A stretch of DNA of 37,842 nt from Paraburkholderia aspalathi (lineage in GTDB: Bacteria > Pseudomonadota > Gammaproteobacteria > Burkholderiales > Burkholderiaceae). The DNA is taken from positions 1 to 37,842 of the forward strand of contig NZ_FPBH01000056.1 in NCBI RefSeq assembly GCF_900116445.1, written 5' to 3'. Of this stretch, positions 34,370-37,842 are shown in pieces. Each line of letters opens with the position of its first letter. Positions within the stretch are counted from its first letter, which is position 1. The notes beneath the pieces are model-generated. The model had not been told where the DNA came from. It did no database searches and saw only the letters and a list, made by a program, of their open reading frames with translations. The translations under genes were made by a program, and so were the position numbers.

Positions 34370-35197
34370 ATGCTGCTGGCTCAAATTAGCGACCTCCATA
34401 TCAAACGGCCCGGCGCGCTGGCTTACCGCCGCGTCGATACCGGCGCCTATCTCGTGCGCACTGTCGCCGCGCTCAATGCGCTGGAGCCGCGTCCTGACGC
34501 CGTAATCATGACCGGCGACCTCGTCGATCAGGGCGATCCGGAACAGTACGAACACCTCAAGACGTTGCTTGCGCCGCTCGAGATCCCCTACTTCCTGATG
34601 GTGGGCAATCACGACGAACGGGCTGCGTTGCGCGCGGCGTTTCCCGATCGGGCCGAATTGCGTAGTGGTGGCGAGTTCGTGCACTACGCGGTCGATGTCG
34701 GACCGCTGCGCGTGATCGCGCTCGATTCGATGGTGCCGGGCGAAAGCGCCGGCAATCTATGCGACGCGCGTCTCGACTGGCTCGAGACGCAGCTCGATGC
34801 GGCGCAAGGCAAGCCGACGGTGGTCGCGTTGCATCATCCGCCGTTCGTCTGCGGAATCGGGCATATGGATGAATTGCGGCTCGATCCCGCTGCCGCCGAC
34901 AAGCTCGCCGCGTTGATCGCGCGTTATCCGAACGTGGAACGGGTGATCTGCGGCCATGTGCATCGGCCGATGTTCGTGCGTTTTGGCGGCACGATTGCGT
35001 CCGCGGTGCCGGCGCCCGCGCATCAGGTCGGGCTCGATCTACGCGAGGATGCGCCCTCCGCATTCGTGATGGAGCCGCCTGCGTATGCACTGCATCGCTA
35101 CGATCCGGCGACGGGCGTCGTCACGCATCATGCATATGTTGATAAAGCCGATGGTCCGTATCCTTTTTACGAACCTGAAGGCGAGTTGATCGATTGA
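34370..35197 (+). CDS. gpdQ-like: GpdQ-like metallophosphodiesterase
   Basis: The product is 275 residues, the length of Enterobacter GpdQ, a dinuclear metal glycerophosphodiesterase. Metal ligands fall at the same positions: D8 and H10 in ISDLH, D50 in MTGDLVDQ, N80 and H81 in VGNHDE, H156 in ALHHPP, H196 and H198 in CGHVH. The sequence runs close to GpdQ throughout, from MLLAQISDLH to the C-terminus. AGGA precedes the ATG, 46 bp after the ATPase gene. It probably splits phosphodiesters brought in by the ABC importer; a role on cyclic nucleotides (CpdA-type) is a less likely alternative. Confidence 0.88.
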   Translation: MLLAQISDLHIKRPGALAYRRVDTGAYLVRTVAALNALEPRPDAVIMTGDLVDQGDPEQYEHLKTLLAPLEIPYFLMVGNHDERAALRAAFPDRAELRSGGEFVHYAVDVGPLRVIALDSMVPGESAGNLCDARLDWLETQLDAAQGKPTVVALHHPPFVCGIGHMDELRLDPAAADKLAALIARYPNVERVICGHVHRPMFVRFGGTIASAVPAPAHQVGLDLREDAPSAFVMEPPAYALHRYDPATGVVTHHAYVDKADGPYPFYEPEGELID

Positions 35198-35215
35198 GGG
35201 TTTCGCCTCACCGGT

Positions 35216-35713
35216 TCAGAGCGCAACAAAAGTTTGCCGGACGCGCCGGGACAGCCTGAAATACGGTATCCCGAGCGCGGCAGCGACGACGGCCTGAATG
35301 AAGCCGTCGAACGGAATGGCAATGGCGACGCCAATGGTGTGGGTCATGTGATCGCCGAGCAGGTAGGCGATGGTTCGCATGACGAGGATGGCCAACAGCC
35401 ACGCCTGCACCTGCAACGGAAAACGCGCCGAATTGCACCGCACGAGCAGCGCCAGCCAGCCTGCGCCGGTGACGATGAACATCCCGATGATCACGTCGCA
35501 GCCCACCATCGCGATCACGGTGCGATACCAGCCGTGCGTTTCAGGGCGCACGAATACCGCCAGCAGCTCCCATTCGAGCATCAGCTTGAGCGGATCGCGC
35601 AAGGCGAATGCGGTTGAAAGCGCCCATGCAGCGAGGGAGATCAAGGCGAGGAGCAGCCAGCCGCTGATGCGTCGAGGTTCGAGTATCGAGGGTGTGTTCA
35701 TGAGATCGGTCAC
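35216..35713 (-). CDS. Small membrane protein, DUF2569-like
   Basis: The product is 165 residues with four membrane segments: GWLLLALISLAAWALSTAFA, IAMVGCDVIIGMFIVTGAGW, VQAWLLAILVMRTIAYLLG and AIAIPFDGFIQAVVAAALGI. The order and the GWL start resemble the DUF2569 (YdgK-type) family of uncharacterised inner-membrane proteins. It converges on the phosphodiesterase gene with an 18-bp gap and is divergent from the MFS gene. Function unknown. Confidence 0.6.
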   Translation of the reverse strand: MTDLMNTPSILEPRRISGWLLLALISLAAWALSTAFALRDPLKLMLEWELLAVFVRPETHGWYRTVIAMVGCDVIIGMFIVTGAGWLALLVRCNSARFPLQVQAWLLAILVMRTIAYLLGDHMTHTIGVAIAIPFDGFIQAVVAAALGIPYFRLSRRVRQTFVAL

Positions 35714-35881
35714 GTAATGGATCGCGTTGCGCGCGCCGATTCTACGAACGAAAACCGAACGACCATCTCATTTTGTCTGCGAGGGAGCGCATGTTGGGCC
35801 GTCAGCACGATCCTCCCTGCTCCGGTATGATCGGCACGCTTGAGGACCGCGCATGGGCCGGTCCATCGATCGCCCCCTCTC

Positions 35882-37081
35882 ATGTCCACATCCGACGCCT
35901 CCACTCCCGCTTCCGCCGACCGGTCGTTGCGCGGCTTGCTGCTTCTGCTCGCGACGATTGCCGGTGTGGCAGTCGCAAACATCTATTACAACCAGCCGCT
36001 GCTAGACAATTTCCGCCAGTCGTTTCCGAATAGCGCATCGTGGGTCGGCGTGGTGCCTGCCGTGACGCAGCTCGGCTACGCAGCCGGGATGCTGTTGCTG
36101 GCGCCGCTCGGCGACCGCTTCGATCGGCGCCGCCTGATCCTGCTGCAGACTGCCGGCATGTGCGTCACGCTCGTGATCGCGGCTGCGGCGCAGAACTTGC
36201 CCGTGTTGATCGCGGCGAGCCTCGCCATCGGTGTGCTCGCCACCATCGCGCAACAGGCTGTGCCCTTCGCCGCCGAACTCGCGCCGCCCGCGCAGCGGGG
36301 ACAAGCCGTCGGCACGGTGATGAGCGGCCTGCTGCTCGGCATTCTGCTGGCGCGGACCGCGGCGGGCCTGATCGCCGAGTATTTCGGGTGGCGCACGGTA
36401 TTCTTCGCTTCGGTGGTCGCGTTGCTGGTGCTGGCCGTCGTGATCATCTTGCGCTTGCCGAAGAGCAAGCCGACTTCAACGCTCCCCTACGGCAAGCTGC
36501 TGGTTTCGATGTGGCATCTGGTCGTCGAGCATCGCGCGCTGCGTGAGGCCTCGCTAACGGGTGCCGCGATGTTCGCCGCTTTCAGCATCTTCTGGTCGGT
36601 GCTGGCCTTGTTGCTGGCGGGCGCACCGTTTCACCTCGGGCCGCAGGCGGCCGGCCTGTTCGGTATTGTCGGTGCGGCGGGGGCAATGGCCGCGCCGCTC
36701 GCCGGCAAGTTTTCCGATCGACGCGGACCGCGAGCCATTATCACGATGTCGATCGCGCTGGTGGCTGTGTCGTTTGTTGTTTTTGCCTTGTCGGCGAAGA
36801 GTATTGCCGGGTTGGTGATTGGCGTGATCGTCCTTGATATTGGTGTGCAGGCTGCGCAGATTTCCAATCAATCGCGGATTTATGCGTTGAAGCCTGAGGC
36901 GCGGAGTCGCGTGAATACGGTTTATATGGTGGCTTATTTTATTGGCGGTGCTGTCGGGTCGGGGGTCGGCGCTGCGGTTTGGCCGACCTTTGGGTGGGTC
37001 GGGGTTAGTGTTGCGGGGATGGTTTTTGCCGGGCTGGCGGCTTGGAATCATTTGAGGCTTCCAGCCGGGGTTCAGGGTTAA
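35882..37081 (+). CDS. MFS transporter (probable exporter)
   Basis: The product is 399 residues with about twelve membrane segments. GVAVANIYYNQPLLDNF in segment 1 and LAPLGDRFDRRRLILLQ after segment 2 (the MFS GxxxDRxxRR signature) are characteristic of the YnfM/NepI-like branch of DHA1-type exporters. The ATG at 35882 is preferred because the extra 14 residues upstream have no membrane character. The substrate is unknown. Confidence 0.9.
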   Translation: MSTSDASTPASADRSLRGLLLLLATIAGVAVANIYYNQPLLDNFRQSFPNSASWVGVVPAVTQLGYAAGMLLLAPLGDRFDRRRLILLQTAGMCVTLVIAAAAQNLPVLIAASLAIGVLATIAQQAVPFAAELAPPAQRGQAVGTVMSGLLLGILLARTAAGLIAEYFGWRTVFFASVVALLVLAVVIILRLPKSKPTSTLPYGKLLVSMWHLVVEHRALREASLTGAAMFAAFSIFWSVLALLLAGAPFHLGPQAAGLFGIVGAAGAMAAPLAGKFSDRRGPRAIITMSIALVAVSFVVFALSAKSIAGLVIGVIVLDIGVQAAQISNQSRIYALKPEARSRVNTVYMVAYFIGGAVGSGVGAAVWPTFGWVGVSVAGMVFAGLAAWNHLRLPAGVQG

Positions 37082-37137
37082 GGTTTTTTTGCCTGCGCGG
37101 CGCTTTTTGTTTGTGTTCTTAGGGTTTTGGGCTTTTC

Positions 37138-37204
37138 TTGTTCTGGGTTTGGTGCCTTGTTCTGGGTTTGGTGCCTTTCCTTGTTCTGGCTTTGGTGCCT
37201 TTCC
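37138..37204. repeat. Short tandem repeat
   Basis: Three copies of TTGTTCTGGGTTTGGTGCC(TTTCC), of 19, 24 and 24 bp, follow one another after the MFS gene; the third has one base change. The unit is T/G-rich and lies in AT-richer sequence than the rest of the window. Confidence 0.85.
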
Positions 37205-37248
37205 TTGCATTGTTAGTGGTCTATTAGTGTTGCCCCTGTGCGGGGCGG

Positions 37249-37747
37249 CACTTACTTTCTTTGCCGCCGCAAAGAAAGATAAGCAAAGAAAGCGGCTAGA
37301 AGCCCCTGCTAAGCGGGTCCCGCAGCCCACACAGGGTAGTGGTGCATCTGGAATCTGTGCTCGTGCCGCTGCTTAGGCTTGTGACAAGGGCATCATACTT
37401 CCGGCGGCGCTGCGCGCGCCGAAGAGCCATTCATAAAACCGATCGCTGCGTTTTCACGTTCGCGCCTCGCCATCGGGTTTCCGGCGCGAGTGCAGAGGCG
37501 CCTCGCCGAGGCGAAGCCGACGGCCCCCACAAACCAAAACCGAAGCCCATGGTTTCCCCTGCAGACCCGTCCGCGACGCACGTAGTGCGGAGTGGGAGCT
37601 GATGAGTCCTTTGTCACTAACGCGGAACGTGGGAGAGCACGGATTCCAGTCGCACCACTACCCGCAGCAGACCACGGTGCCCGCTTAGCAGGGGCTTCTA
37701 GCCGCTTTCTTTGCTTACTTTCTTTGCGGCGGCAAAGAAAGTAAGTG
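37249..37747. repeat. Long inverted-repeat element, truncated on the right
   Basis: Arms 37249-37317 and 37680-37747 match over about 68 bp with one single-base insertion (core CTTTCTTTGC..GCGGCTAGAAGCCCC). The 362 bp between them are not coding in any recognisable way. The arm on the left extends with GTGCGGGGCGGCA; the right arm is cut short by the IS3-type element. I recall repeats of this kind as common between genes in Burkholderia-group genomes. Confidence 0.8.
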
Positions 37748-37842
37748 TGTAGTGGTCCAATGACTATGGACACCTCTAAAGGGGATAATTCTCCAAACGA
37801 GGTGAGAAATGAGCAGACGGAACATACCCGAAGAATTCAAGG
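37748..37842 (+). mobile_element. IS3-family insertion sequence, left end (partial)
   Basis: TGTAGTGGTCC at 37748 starts with the TG typical of IS3-family ends, and the internal dyad GGTCCA/TGGAC follows. It is followed by a transposase start at 37809. The element continues past the window. It interrupts the repeat element to its left. Confidence 0.7.
37809..37842 (+). CDS. IS3-type transposase OrfA, N-terminus only
   Basis: ATG at 37809 encodes MSRRNIPEEFK before the window ends, matching the start of IS3-family OrfA proteins (helix-turn-helix transposase subunit, usual length about 90-100 residues). GAGGTGAG lies just ahead and serves as ribosome site. Only 11 residues are visible, so subgroup and completeness cannot be judged. 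Confidence 0.65.
   Translation, partial: MSRRNIPEEFK

Noticed and set aside
37393..37773. 126-codon minus-strand frame in the repeat element
   Set aside because: It lies within and between the repeat arms and crosses the IS3 boundary, so it cannot be an inherited gene.
1..37842. CRISPR array
   Set aside because: No series of regularly spaced direct repeats was seen; the only tandem repeat (37138-37204) has no spacers.

Overview
The window looks like part of a chromosome from a Burkholderia-group beta-proteobacterium, most likely Paraburkholderia or a close relative. The evidence is the high GC, the protein families (uronate dehydrogenase, PotA-type ABC transporter, GpdQ-like phosphodiesterase, P4-type integrase at tRNA-Leu) and a dispersed inverted-repeat element near the right end. 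This is inferred from reading only; no database search was run.

Region 1 (about 1-7,100) reads as a decaying mobile-element backbone. It holds a DUF932 protein behind a long hairpin, a three-gene cluster resembling the IncP traK-traL-traM block (the third gene frameshifted), a broken EAL-domain gene, a SET-domain protein, a small uncharacterised protein and an HU-type protein. No relaxase, type IV secretion or replication gene is present, so if this was a conjugative element only a fragment is in view.

Region 2 (about 7,100-17,700) is accessory metabolism and regulation: an NmrA-like oxidoreductase divergent from a TetR regulator with clear operator-like dyads, a DUF4238 protein, a Crp/Fnr regulator, and an acyl-CoA cluster (acyl-CoA synthetase, nitroreductase, SDR, thiolase, LysR). 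A pair of near-identical 16-bp dyads lies between the divergent synthetase and nitroreductase genes.

Region 3 (about 18,000-19,891) is a group II intron on the minus strand. Its reverse transcriptase has lost the catalytic YADD box by a clean in-frame deletion.

Region 4 (about 20,100-26,080) is a uronic-acid locus: uronate dehydrogenase, a LacI regulator, a hexuronate-type MFS transporter split by one in-frame TAG codon, and a large lipoprotein that may act on a polyuronide. Three GAAAACGTT-type LacI boxes punctuate it.

Region 5 (about 26,375-29,128) is an IS66 remnant, a complete P4-type tyrosine integrase with G-rich arm-like repeats, and the tRNA-Leu(UAA) gene that is its likely target. 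The integrase lies to the left of the tRNA 3' end, so much of the left side of the window may be island DNA; no second attachment-site copy was found here.

Region 6 (29,311-37,081) looks like ordinary chromosome: a LacI regulator, a four-gene ABC importer with overlapping genes, a GpdQ-like phosphodiesterase (together a plausible phosphodiester scavenging operon), a small membrane protein and an MFS exporter. The last 760 bases hold a tandem repeat, a long inverted-repeat element, and the start of an IS3-type insertion that cuts it off.
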